DNA of 14,338 nucleotides, taken from the NCBI GenBank assembly GCA_007118045.1, contig SKTG01000022.1:1-14338 (forward strand). The letters are read 5' to 3'. Position 1 is the stretch's first letter, and every line of letters starts with the position of its first letter. Made by a program: the position numbers and the translations under genes. Under the pieces are notes generated by a model, which was not told the DNA's origin, did no database searches, and saw only the letters and a list, made by a program, of their open reading frames with translations. Positions 1 to 6,745 of the stretch are shown here, in pieces. The DNA is from Nitriliruptoraceae bacterium (GTDB lineage: Bacteria > Actinomycetota > Nitriliruptoria > Nitriliruptorales > Nitriliruptoraceae).

Positions 1-2
1 AC

Positions 3-449
3 GCCCCTCCGACGACGCGGCCACCGGCCGTTGCCGACTCCCCTCCGACGACGCGGCCACCGGCCGTTGCCGACTCCCCTCCGACGACGCGACCATCGGC
101 CGCCGACCTTGCTCCGACATCGCAGCCGCGGGCCGTGGAGATGCCGTCGCGCCCGGTGCGCATGGTGACCGCCGCCGGAGGGATCGCCGGAGTGCTACGC
201 GCCGCGGTCGCCGACGAGCCCGCACGCGACACCGGGGGGCGTCCCCCCGCATCCATCGCCGACGAGCACGGCCGCGGACACGTGGTCGATGACGACCACC
301 CCCCAACCCCGGCCGAGGCGACCCGCTCCGGCACCGGTTCCCCTCCGCGGACCGGCTCCCACGACGACGTCGAGGCGCTGATCGACAGGTTCGCGGAGCG
401 TCTTGAGTTCGAGGTCCGCCGCGCCTACGGCGAGGAGACCCCCCGGTGA
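3..449 (+). CDS. 3' part of a Pro/Ala-rich protein, probable CIS-associated small structural protein (partial)
   Basis: The reading frame is open from base 3 to the TGA at 447-449, so the gene starts left of the window; the GTG at 135 is an internal codon or weak alternative start. The visible part begins with two perfect copies and one decayed copy of PPTTRPPAVADS, followed by a long low-complexity stretch rich in Pro, Ala, Thr, Arg and Asp that is probably disordered. Only the last ~30 residues look folded: an amphipathic helix running through DVEALIDRFAERLEFEVRRA and ending in YGEETPR. I do not recognise the family. A disordered linker with a short conserved C-terminal helix, placed just before baseplate genes, fits a small adaptor or chaperone in the slot between tail tube and baseplate. 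That role is inferred from position only. The stop overlaps the next gene's GTG (GTGA, 446-449), so translation is probably coupled. Confidence 0.6.
   Translation, partial: APPTTRPPAVADSPPTTRPPAVADSPPTTRPSAADLAPTSQPRAVEMPSRPVRMVTAAGGIAGVLRAAVADEPARDTGGRPPASIADEHGRGHVVDDDHPPTPAEATRSGTGSPPRTGSHDDVEALIDRFAERLEFEVRRAYGEETPR
6..113 (+). repeat. 36-bp tandem repeat inside the first gene, encoding PPTTRPPAVADS
   Basis: Units lie at 6-41, 42-77 and 78-113. The first two are identical as read; the third diverges in its second half (PPTTRPSAADLAP). The period is a multiple of three and the frame stays open, so this is a coding minisatellite in a Pro-rich linker. The array may continue to the left of the window. 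Confidence 0.85.
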
Positions 450-1063
450 CCGTCGAGCTCGGTGCTCTGAGCATCCGGCACCTGACCACGGTGTCCGTGG
501 ACGAGCGCGCCGACCTGGTCCACCACCGGGTGCCGGGCGCCCACGGCGACGTCGTGCAGTGGCTCGGCCGTCCGTCGGTTCGGGTCCGCTTCGAGGGGAT
601 CGTGTACGGGCCCGAGGCGGGCACGGGGCTGGACGAGCTCCGCTCGGCCTTCCTGGCGGGCGAGCCGTTGGAGTTCTACACCGAGGCGGTCGGCGAGGGC
701 TACTTCTCCGAGGTCCTCGTCGCCCGCCTCGACGTCAGCCAGCGGGTGGACTACCCCGCCCAGTTCGACTTCCGCTGCGAGGTCGTCGAGTACGTGGAGC
801 CCCCCGAGCCGCCCACCGACCCGCTGGCCGCCCTGGATGCGCCGTTGCGTGACGAGGCGGTCGCCGCCGTGGACCGCATGCAGGACTCCCTCGACGAGGT
901 TTCCCGCCTCACCGAGCTCATGACCGGCACCCCGGAGTTCGCCGTGCCCACCGAGCGACTCGAGCAGAGCGTCGCAGCGTTCACCCTGCTGACCGACCAG
1001 GGAGCTGCCGACCTCGAAGCGACCCGCGACGCGCTGGACGAGGGGGCGGCCGACGATGAGTGA
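446..1063 (+). CDS. baseplate/hub adaptor protein resembling Mu gpN (DNA circularisation N-terminal domain); LysM absent
   Basis: 205 residues, GTG start overlapping the previous stop. Residues about 10-117 are beta-rich with the pattern of phage tail 'DNA circulation' N-terminal domains: HRVPG (27-31), a hydrophobic-strand segment VVQWLGRPSVRVRFEGIVYG (36-55), then LDELRSAFLAGEPLEFYTE (62-80), YFSEVLVARLDVSQ (86-99) and a closing YPAQFDFRCEVVEYVEPP (103-120). In Mu-like phages this domain forms part of the ring joining tube and spike hub. After the Pro-rich PPEPPTDP linker, residues about 130-205 are predicted helical and acidic. In many contractile systems the gene in this position carries a LysM domain; none is visible here. 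It overlaps the next gene by 8 bases (ATGAGTGA). The family call comes from pattern recognition, not a search; a baseplate role is fairly safe from context. Confidence 0.6.
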   Translation: MTVELGALSIRHLTTVSVDERADLVHHRVPGAHGDVVQWLGRPSVRVRFEGIVYGPEAGTGLDELRSAFLAGEPLEFYTEAVGEGYFSEVLVARLDVSQRVDYPAQFDFRCEVVEYVEPPEPPTDPLAALDAPLRDEAVAAVDRMQDSLDEVSRLTELMTGTPEFAVPTERLEQSVAAFTLLTDQGAADLEATRDALDEGAADDE

Positions 1064-4000
1064 CGCGCTGCTCCGCATCCCGTCCCCGCCCGACCGGATC
1101 GGGGAGATCGCGGACGCGACACAGGGACTGCTCGCGGCCTTCGAGCCGGAGGCACTGCTCTCCCCGGTGAGCGAGGCGCTCGCCGACGTCGCCGACCGTG
1201 CTGACCAGCTGGCGCAGACCGACACCGAGGCGATCGTGACGCGGTTGCCAGCCGCTCTCGAGCACCTTCGTGGCCTGCTGGCGCCGGGAACCCTCGAGTA
1301 CGTCGGATCACTGCCAGCGGCCTACTCCGCGGTGGAGGCGACCATCCGCGACCACCCGCTGCTCGGGGAGATCCTGGCGGACCAGACCGTGGCCGAGGCA
1401 GGGCTGTCGATCCTCGAGGAACTGGTCGACGACCTGCACTCCCGGGTGGCCACGCTGGTCGATCAGCTGCTGCCCACCGAGTTCCTCCAGCGCCTGGACA
1501 CGGCGCTGACGACGCTGGCGGACTTCGCGACGGAGCCACCCGACGAGGCCGACCTCCTGACGTTCCTCGTCGACAACCTCGTCGGGGTCGGCGTGGACGT
1601 GCTCGACGCGGCGGCGGAGGAGGCCGTGGCGGCCGCGACGGCCGTGGCGCCTGTCGAGGCCGCCGCCGACGCGGCGTCCGATCTGAGAGGGGCCCAGGAG
1701 CGGCTGCGCGAGGGCCTCGAGTCGGTGGTGGAGACCATCGAGGCACTGGACCCCTCCGCTGCCGAGGAGTACGAGCAGCTGCAGGCGCGCATCGACCAGG
1801 TCGAGGACCGCCTCCAGTCGGTCGCCGCCCAGCTGGGCGCCGTCTACGACGACGTCGTGGACGTCGTCGACACCCAGGACGCCCCGGCGTTGTTCGCGGA
1901 CCTGACCGCGGCGTTGGAGGCGGTCCCCGTAGAGCGCGTCCTCACCGTCGACGACGTCGTCGACGCCATCACGGCGCTGCTCGACGAGCTCGGCGACCAC
2001 GTGGACGACCTGCTGCGACCCGACGAGCTGCGCTGGCGGGCGGAGCTGCTCAGCGAGACCATCCGCGCGGCGTTGGCGGCCTCACCGCTCGCACAGGTCA
2101 CCGAGGTGCTCGACAGCCTCGCGCAGGGCATCCGCGGGATCGTCCGATCCGTCCCCGTCGAGGAGGTCCAGAGCACCGTCGTCGACCTCGTCGACCGGGC
2201 GGGCGCCCAGCTCGAAGCGCTCGGCCTCGAGGACGCCGAAGCGAGGCTCGCCGAGGCCTTCGACGCGCTCGAGGAGGCCGCCTCCGCTGGTCTGGATCCC
2301 GGAACGCTCGCGGAGTCCGCACGCGACGCGGTGCGCGGGATCGCCTCCCAGCTCGAGGCGTTGCCGATCGACCAGGCCCTCGCTGAGCTGCAGCACGCGG
2401 TGGAACAGGCCGGGGAGGCTGTCGCCGGCCTCGGCGAGGCCGCCGGCGCGGAGCTCGAGCGCCTCGGGGATCTCCTCGACGAGCTGGAGCCGTTCGACGT
2501 GTCGACGGCGAGCGAGGCGGTGATCGACGAGATCGACGCGGTGCGAGAGCGTCTCGATGCCATGGACCCCGCGGCCCTGTCCGACGCGGAGCGGCTCGCC
2601 GTCGCCGGCGCCCTCGCCACGCTGCGGGCTCTCGACCTGGACGCCACCGTGCTGGCGCGCTTGCGCGAGGAGCTCGACGAGGCGACCCGCCCCGTGTGGG
2701 ACCTACTGGGCGAGGTCGCAACCCGCCTGGAGCGCTTCCGCGACCGCCTGATGGCCCTGGCCCCCACCGAGGTGCTCGCGCCCGCCGCCGCCTCGCTGGA
2801 GCAGCTCGCCACGACGGTCGACACCGCCCGCGCCCGGACCTGGCTGGCGCCCGCCTCCCGACGGATCGAGGCTCTCGAGGAGCAGGTCGGCGCCGCTGAT
2901 CCCGCCCGCATCCTCGCCCCCCTCGAGCGCCCGTACGCGGACGTGAACGAGGCTCTGAAGCGCGTCGATCCCGAGCACTGGCTGCGACCGGCGAGCGAGG
3001 CCTGGTCGCAGGTTCACGCCGCCGTCGACCGGCTCGATCCCGGCCCCCTCCTTGAGGGGCTCGACGCACGTCGGCGCGAGGCCTTCACCGATCTGCGGGC
3101 TGCGGTACTGACGGCCGTCGAGAACGCCGAGCCGCCGGAGCCGGTGGCCGCGCTCCTCGCGGAGCTGCGGCCGTTGATCGACCAGCTCACGGGCGCGCTG
3201 CTCGACGAGCCCGAGCAACTGCGGGACCTGAGCGAGCAGGCGTGGACCGAGATCCCGTTCGACGGGCTCTTCCGCCCCCTCGATGGCCTGTTCGAGCGGA
3301 TCGTGGGCGTCGCCCGCTCGATCCCCGAGGACGTCCTCACCGGCGCCGCGGAGGAGATCCGCACGCGCCTGAGCGGGCAGCTCGACTCGACCGACCCCGC
3401 CCAGATCATGGAGCGACTGCGCAGCGGCAGCCGACGACTCGACGGGCTGTCCCCGGCCACGGTGCTCGGCCCGATGCAGGCCCTGGGCGGGATGAGCCAA
3501 CGCTTCGCGGAGGCCACGGCGGACGCACCCGACGCACGGCAGGAGGACGTCGCCGCCGTCGCCGCCCGACTGGAGGAGCTGTCGGACCGGATCGACGCCC
3601 ACCGGCCCGACAGCCTCCGCGCCAGGCTGAACGAGCAGCACGCGGCGACGAGCGTTCGGCTGGCCGCGCACGTCGACGCGGTGGACGCGACGGCTGGCGC
3701 CACCGCCCACGCGCGCGTTCACGGCGAGTTGCGACGGCTGGTGCCCGACTTCCTGCGCGCGCCCCGTCCTCTCACCCACGCCGAGGTGCTCGACGGGCTG
3801 TACGGCATGCGGCCCTCGGTGAGCTCGCGGCGCATCCTCGAGGCCGCCGAGCGGTTGGTCCAGCAGCTGACGCGGCTCGACGTCGCCGTTCGGCCCGCGA
3901 TGGACGAGCTGTTCGACACCGTCGGCGAGGTCCTCCGGCTCACCAGCCCTGCGATGTTGCAGGGCGCGGTGGACCAGACGTATCGAGCGGTGCGGGACAC

Positions 4001-4430
4001 GCTCGCGGCATGGGATCCCGACGATCTGACCGACCACCTCCACGCGGAACTGTTCGAGCCGCTGACCGCGACGCTGGCAGCCGCCGACCCGGCTGCGACG
4101 CGCCAACGGCTCGAGGACTCCTTCGAGGCCGCCCGCGAGACCCTCACGTCCGCCGCGGACGCGATGCTCGACGCCGTCGCCGACGCGATCGACGAGGAGT
4201 TGTCCGAGCTGCGCGGCGACACCACACGCGTCCTCGACGAGCTCGCCGACGGAGCGGCGCTGACCGATCAGAGCCTCCAGGCGGTGCTCGAAGAGCTCGA
4301 CCAGCTCGAGCTCGCCCCACTGGTGGAGCGCATGGAGGCCTCCGTGGCCGCGATCCACGACGATTTCGACCGCGAGTTCGCGCGGGTGCACCGGGCCTTC
4401 GCGCAGATGCTCGACGCGGCCCCCGTCTAG
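1056..4430 (+). CDS. giant alpha-helical repeat protein, putative tail tape measure or internal scaffold
   Basis: 1124 residues starting with ATG at 1056, preceded by GAGGGG at 1040-1045. The protein is almost wholly helical, rich in Ala, Leu, Glu, Asp and Arg, acidic overall, with no signal peptide, no membrane segment and almost no Cys. It is built from degenerate helical units of about 23 residues. The clearest block is residues 551-665, with five consecutive units of exactly 23 residues following L-x-P...(hydrophobic)...DP/AP-x-x-(hydrophobic). Less regular 22-24 residue spacing of similar LDP/LP turns appears around residues 360-470 and 730-810. A long helical protein in a contractile tail operon is most simply the tape measure that sets tube length and is threaded inside it; at about 1.5 angstrom per residue it would span roughly 170 nm. 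It lacks the membrane helices or lysozyme-like domains of many phage tape measures. In eCIS operons the tape-measure gene usually comes after the fibre, whereas here it precedes the hub, as in phages. A scaffold or filament role is the alternative. Confidence 0.6.
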   Translation: MSDALLRIPSPPDRIGEIADATQGLLAAFEPEALLSPVSEALADVADRADQLAQTDTEAIVTRLPAALEHLRGLLAPGTLEYVGSLPAAYSAVEATIRDHPLLGEILADQTVAEAGLSILEELVDDLHSRVATLVDQLLPTEFLQRLDTALTTLADFATEPPDEADLLTFLVDNLVGVGVDVLDAAAEEAVAAATAVAPVEAAADAASDLRGAQERLREGLESVVETIEALDPSAAEEYEQLQARIDQVEDRLQSVAAQLGAVYDDVVDVVDTQDAPALFADLTAALEAVPVERVLTVDDVVDAITALLDELGDHVDDLLRPDELRWRAELLSETIRAALAASPLAQVTEVLDSLAQGIRGIVRSVPVEEVQSTVVDLVDRAGAQLEALGLEDAEARLAEAFDALEEAASAGLDPGTLAESARDAVRGIASQLEALPIDQALAELQHAVEQAGEAVAGLGEAAGAELERLGDLLDELEPFDVSTASEAVIDEIDAVRERLDAMDPAALSDAERLAVAGALATLRALDLDATVLARLREELDEATRPVWDLLGEVATRLERFRDRLMALAPTEVLAPAAASLEQLATTVDTARARTWLAPASRRIEALEEQVGAADPARILAPLERPYADVNEALKRVDPEHWLRPASEAWSQVHAAVDRLDPGPLLEGLDARRREAFTDLRAAVLTAVENAEPPEPVAALLAELRPLIDQLTGALLDEPEQLRDLSEQAWTEIPFDGLFRPLDGLFERIVGVARSIPEDVLTGAAEEIRTRLSGQLDSTDPAQIMERLRSGSRRLDGLSPATVLGPMQALGGMSQRFAEATADAPDARQEDVAAVAARLEELSDRIDAHRPDSLRARLNEQHAATSVRLAAHVDAVDATAGATAHARVHGELRRLVPDFLRAPRPLTHAEVLDGLYGMRPSVSSRRILEAAERLVQQLTRLDVAVRPAMDELFDTVGEVLRLTSPAMLQGAVDQTYRAVRDTLAAWDPDDLTDHLHAELFEPLTATLAAADPAATRQRLEDSFEAARETLTSAADAMLDAVADAIDEELSELRGDTTRVLDELADGAALTDQSLQAVLEELDQLELAPLVERMEASVAAIHDDFDREFARVHRAFAQMLDAAPV
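2706..3050 (+). repeat. five exact-period 23-residue (69-bp) repeats in the giant helical protein
   Basis: Units start at residues 551, 574, 597, 620 and 643. Their starts read LGEVATRL, LAPAAASL, LAPASRRI, LAPLERPY and LRPASEAW; their ends read LAPTEV, ARARTW, ADPARI, VDPEHW and LDPGPL. Position 1 is Leu, position 3 mostly Pro, position 8 hydrophobic or aromatic, positions 19-20 mostly A/D-P, position 23 V/W/I/L. DNA identity between units is low, so this is an old protein repeat, not a recent duplication. The Pro at unit position 3 and the DP turn suggest a helix broken once per unit, as in a solenoid or segmented coiled coil. Confidence 0.75.
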
Positions 4431-4434
4431 GAGG
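4429..4434 (+). promoter_or_regulatory. strong ribosome binding site AGGAGG fixing the RHS gene start
   Basis: AGGAGG overlaps the TAG stop of the helical-protein gene and lies 10 bases before GTG 4445. It supports that GTG over any of the many in-frame codons upstream, where the same frame stays open back to 3242 inside the preceding gene. Confidence 0.7.
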
Positions 4435-4444
4435 CGACGAGAAC

Positions 4445-6742
4445 GTGCGGTTGACCCTCGACGAGGCGACGAGCCGGGCCAGCGCGCTGGGGCGTCCGGC
4501 CCGTCCTGCCCGCAGACGAGTCGACCGCGACGAGGCCGCCCGCCTGCTCCGCCGGCTGACGGAGGCCGATGGGGACGTCGGTGTGATCACGTCGTCCGCC
4601 GATGGCACGTGGCAGGTGAGCGAGAACGGCGCCGGACCGAGCACCTACCACCTCGACGACCGCGGGAGCCTGTGCCGGATCGTCGAGCCCGATGCGGCCA
4701 CCACGACGTTCCGCTACGACCCGCGCCGGCGACTGACCGAGGTCGTCCACCCCGACGGTGGCGGCACCCGCTACGCCTACGACGCGAACGACCGGCTGCG
4801 CTACGTCGACGACCGCGGTGCACGCAGCCGCTACGACCACGATCCCGCCGGACGGATGAGCCGGGTGCGCTACGACGGCGACCTCACGTGCGAGTACCGC
4901 TACGACGACCACGACCGGCTCATCGAGGGACGCAGCCCGTCGGTGACCACCCGACAACGCTTCGACGACGCCGGCCGGACGGTCGTCGTGGACCAGACCG
5001 TCGGCGACGTCACCCTCACCGCCCGGCTCGAGCGCGACGCCACCGGCCGTCCCCGCGCCGTCCACCCGCCCGGGGACGCTCCACCGATCCACTACCGGTG
5101 GCACGCGGACGGCAGCCTCGCCACGGTCGTCGCCGGTGGTGAGCCGATCGCCGAGTTCGAACGCGACGGCGGGACCGTGCGCGTGCACCTCGCCAACGGC
5201 ACGGTCGACGAGCGTGTCGCCGACCCGGTGGACGGACGGCCCGTGCGCCAGCGGGTCCGCCGCGGCGGGCGGGTCCTGCACGCCCGTGACCTCACCTACG
5301 CGGATGACCGCGTGGTCGACGACGGCGCCCGCCGCTACGACTACGACCCGTTGGGGCGGTTGGTCGCCGCGGCCGACCACCGCGACGGCAGCCGCTGGCG
5401 CTACGCCTACGACCCGCGGGACAACCGCATCCGGGCGAGCGCCGACGGCTGCGAGACCCGGTACGACCACGACCCCCTCGGGTGCCTGGCGGCCGTGCGG
5501 GACGGCAGCGGCGTCGAACGCTGGGACAGCGACCGCTGGGGACGACCGCGAGGCCGTCGGGGACCCGGGGGAGTGCACCACTACCGCTACGACCCCGCCG
5601 GCCAGCTCCTCGCGGTCGAACGGGGCGACCGGGTGGTGGCGACGTTCGACTACGACCACCGAGGGCGGCTCGTGAAAGCCACGCTGCCGGGGCGGGTCGA
5701 GCGCTACGTCTACGGTCCCGACGACGAGCTGCTGGCGGTCGCCGACGCCGACGGCAGCCACGTGCGCGTTCCGGTGTCCACCCCCTGGGGCGTGATCGCC
5801 GAGGTCACCGGCGATGCCCGGGGGCACGAGGCGTGTTACCTGCACGCCGACCCGCAGGGCACGGTCCACCTCGTGACCAACGCAGCCGGTGAGCCCGCCA
5901 CCGTCACCTACTGTCCGTTCGGTACGCCCCTGCGTGGCGCGACCGAGCACGCACGCTTCGGCGGCCATCCGTACCTGCCCGAGCTCGGGCTCTACTGGTT
6001 CGGGACGCGCTGGTACGACCCGCGGCTGGGCCGTTTCCTGACACCCGACAGCTACACGGGCGCACCCGACGACGCCCGGCTGGTGCGTCCCGGATGCCCC
6101 GCTGGGGAGCAGGCGCGACACCGCGACGCGATCCTGGACACGTGGCTGCGGCGCCCTCGGGTCCGCAACCGCTACGTGTACTGCGGCAACGACCCCGTCG
6201 GACGGGTCGACCCCGACGGCCACTGGTCGCTGGGGTGGGTCGCGCTGAGCCTGTTGGGGGCGGTGTGGGCCCTGCCGAACACCGTCATCGGCCTCCTCCT
6301 CGAGGTCGTCTGCCTCGCGCTCGAGGTCGTGCGGTGGCTCGTGTGGGTGGTCACCGGTGGCCGGGTGACGTGGGAGCCGCCCGGCTTCGACGCCGCCGCA
6401 TCCCCACGGCTCAACACGGCGGCGCTGGTCTTCCGGGGCGGGGCGATGGGTTCGTTCCCGCAGCACTTCCACGCGCTGACGCTGGGCAACGTCTTCTTCG
6501 TCTACGGCGGCTTCGAGGACCTGCCGCAGTACAGCCGTCCCGGCAACGTCTTCCCCCCCGCCTACGACTGCGAGATCGCCATCCCGCGGGACAGAGCCCT
6601 GTACGAACACGAGCTGCGTCACGTGAACCAGTACGGCTGGTTGGGCCCATTCTTCCTCCCTGCGTACTTCATCGAGTGGCTGCGCAGCGGCTACGAGGAC
6701 TCGCTGTTCGAGCGGGACGCACGACGCTACGCGGGGGTGTAG
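4445..6742 (+). CDS. RHS/YD-repeat protein with C-terminal membrane helices and HELRH metallopeptidase-like domain; putative injected effector
   Basis: 765 residues. The first ~45 are basic and helical, with no signal peptide and no PAAR. Residues about 65-440 hold about 14 YD repeats such as RYDYDPLGRL and HYRYDPAGQL, which in known RHS and TccC proteins build a hollow beta-shell. The RHS core-associated region follows: ADPQGTVHLVTNAAG (468 on), FGGHPYLPELGLYWFG (505 on), WYDPRLGRFLTPD (523-535), and the toxin junction NRYVYCGNDPVGRVDPDGHW ending at W594. The variable C-terminus, 595-765, has a hydrophobic stretch at about 597-645 containing ALPNTVIGLLLE, then ALTLGNVFFV, then EHELRHVNQYGWLGPFFLPAYF with a zinc-site HExxH at H722-E723...H726, and finally FERDARRY, where E756 could be the third ligand. 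This matches standalone uncharacterised bacterial proteins of pattern HExxHVxQY..GPFFLPAY...FExxA, as I recall them. No immunity gene follows; the hub gene starts 3 bases after the stop. Likely role: proteolytic cargo or tip toxin of the particle. A fibre role is possible. Catalysis is inferred from the motif. Confidence 0.85.
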   Translation: MRLTLDEATSRASALGRPARPARRRVDRDEAARLLRRLTEADGDVGVITSSADGTWQVSENGAGPSTYHLDDRGSLCRIVEPDAATTTFRYDPRRRLTEVVHPDGGGTRYAYDANDRLRYVDDRGARSRYDHDPAGRMSRVRYDGDLTCEYRYDDHDRLIEGRSPSVTTRQRFDDAGRTVVVDQTVGDVTLTARLERDATGRPRAVHPPGDAPPIHYRWHADGSLATVVAGGEPIAEFERDGGTVRVHLANGTVDERVADPVDGRPVRQRVRRGGRVLHARDLTYADDRVVDDGARRYDYDPLGRLVAAADHRDGSRWRYAYDPRDNRIRASADGCETRYDHDPLGCLAAVRDGSGVERWDSDRWGRPRGRRGPGGVHHYRYDPAGQLLAVERGDRVVATFDYDHRGRLVKATLPGRVERYVYGPDDELLAVADADGSHVRVPVSTPWGVIAEVTGDARGHEACYLHADPQGTVHLVTNAAGEPATVTYCPFGTPLRGATEHARFGGHPYLPELGLYWFGTRWYDPRLGRFLTPDSYTGAPDDARLVRPGCPAGEQARHRDAILDTWLRRPRVRNRYVYCGNDPVGRVDPDGHWSLGWVALSLLGAVWALPNTVIGLLLEVVCLALEVVRWLVWVVTGGRVTWEPPGFDAAASPRLNTAALVFRGGAMGSFPQHFHALTLGNVFFVYGGFEDLPQYSRPGNVFPPAYDCEIAIPRDRALYEHELRHVNQYGWLGPFFLPAYFIEWLRSGYEDSLFERDARRYAGV
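4625..5765 (+). repeat. YD-repeat array in the RHS protein
   Basis: Units share a Y/F-x-Y-D-x-x-G-R-L-x-x-V pattern, for example FRYDPRRRLTEV, YAYDANDRLRYV, SRYDHDPAGRMSRV, EYRYDDHDRLIEG, RYAYDPRDNRIRA, FDYDHRGRLVKA and ERYVYGPDDELLAV. I count about 14, several degenerate. This is fewer than in long type VI RHS effectors, so the shell would be small. Confidence 0.85.
6221..6739 (+). other. variable C-terminal effector module of the RHS protein (membrane helices + HELRH domain)
   Basis: The module runs from the RHS junction DPDGHW (residues 589-594) to the end. It holds a strongly hydrophobic segment, bases about 6233-6379, then a soluble domain with HELRH at 6608-6622 and a downstream Glu at 6710-6712. 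Spacing from the second His to the Glu is 30 residues, acceptable for a gluzincin-type zinc site. The hydrophobic part may insert in a target membrane or serve as a retention segment inside the RHS shell. Confidence 0.7.
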
Positions 6743-6745
6743 ACG

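Noticed and set aside
1..113. Possible CRISPR-like or intergenic direct repeats at the left edge
   Set aside because: The units are directly adjacent without spacers, have a 36-base period in open frame and encode a regular Pro-rich peptide.
1056..4430. Apolipoprotein-like or methyl-accepting chemotaxis protein
   Set aside because: There is no membrane segment, HAMP or signalling hairpin, and the context is a tail operon.
3242..4444. In-frame extension of the RHS gene upstream into the helical-protein gene
   Set aside because: The translated extension is Arg/Pro-rich noise, while the other frame is a consistent helical protein; AGGAGG at 4429-4434 marks the start at 4445.
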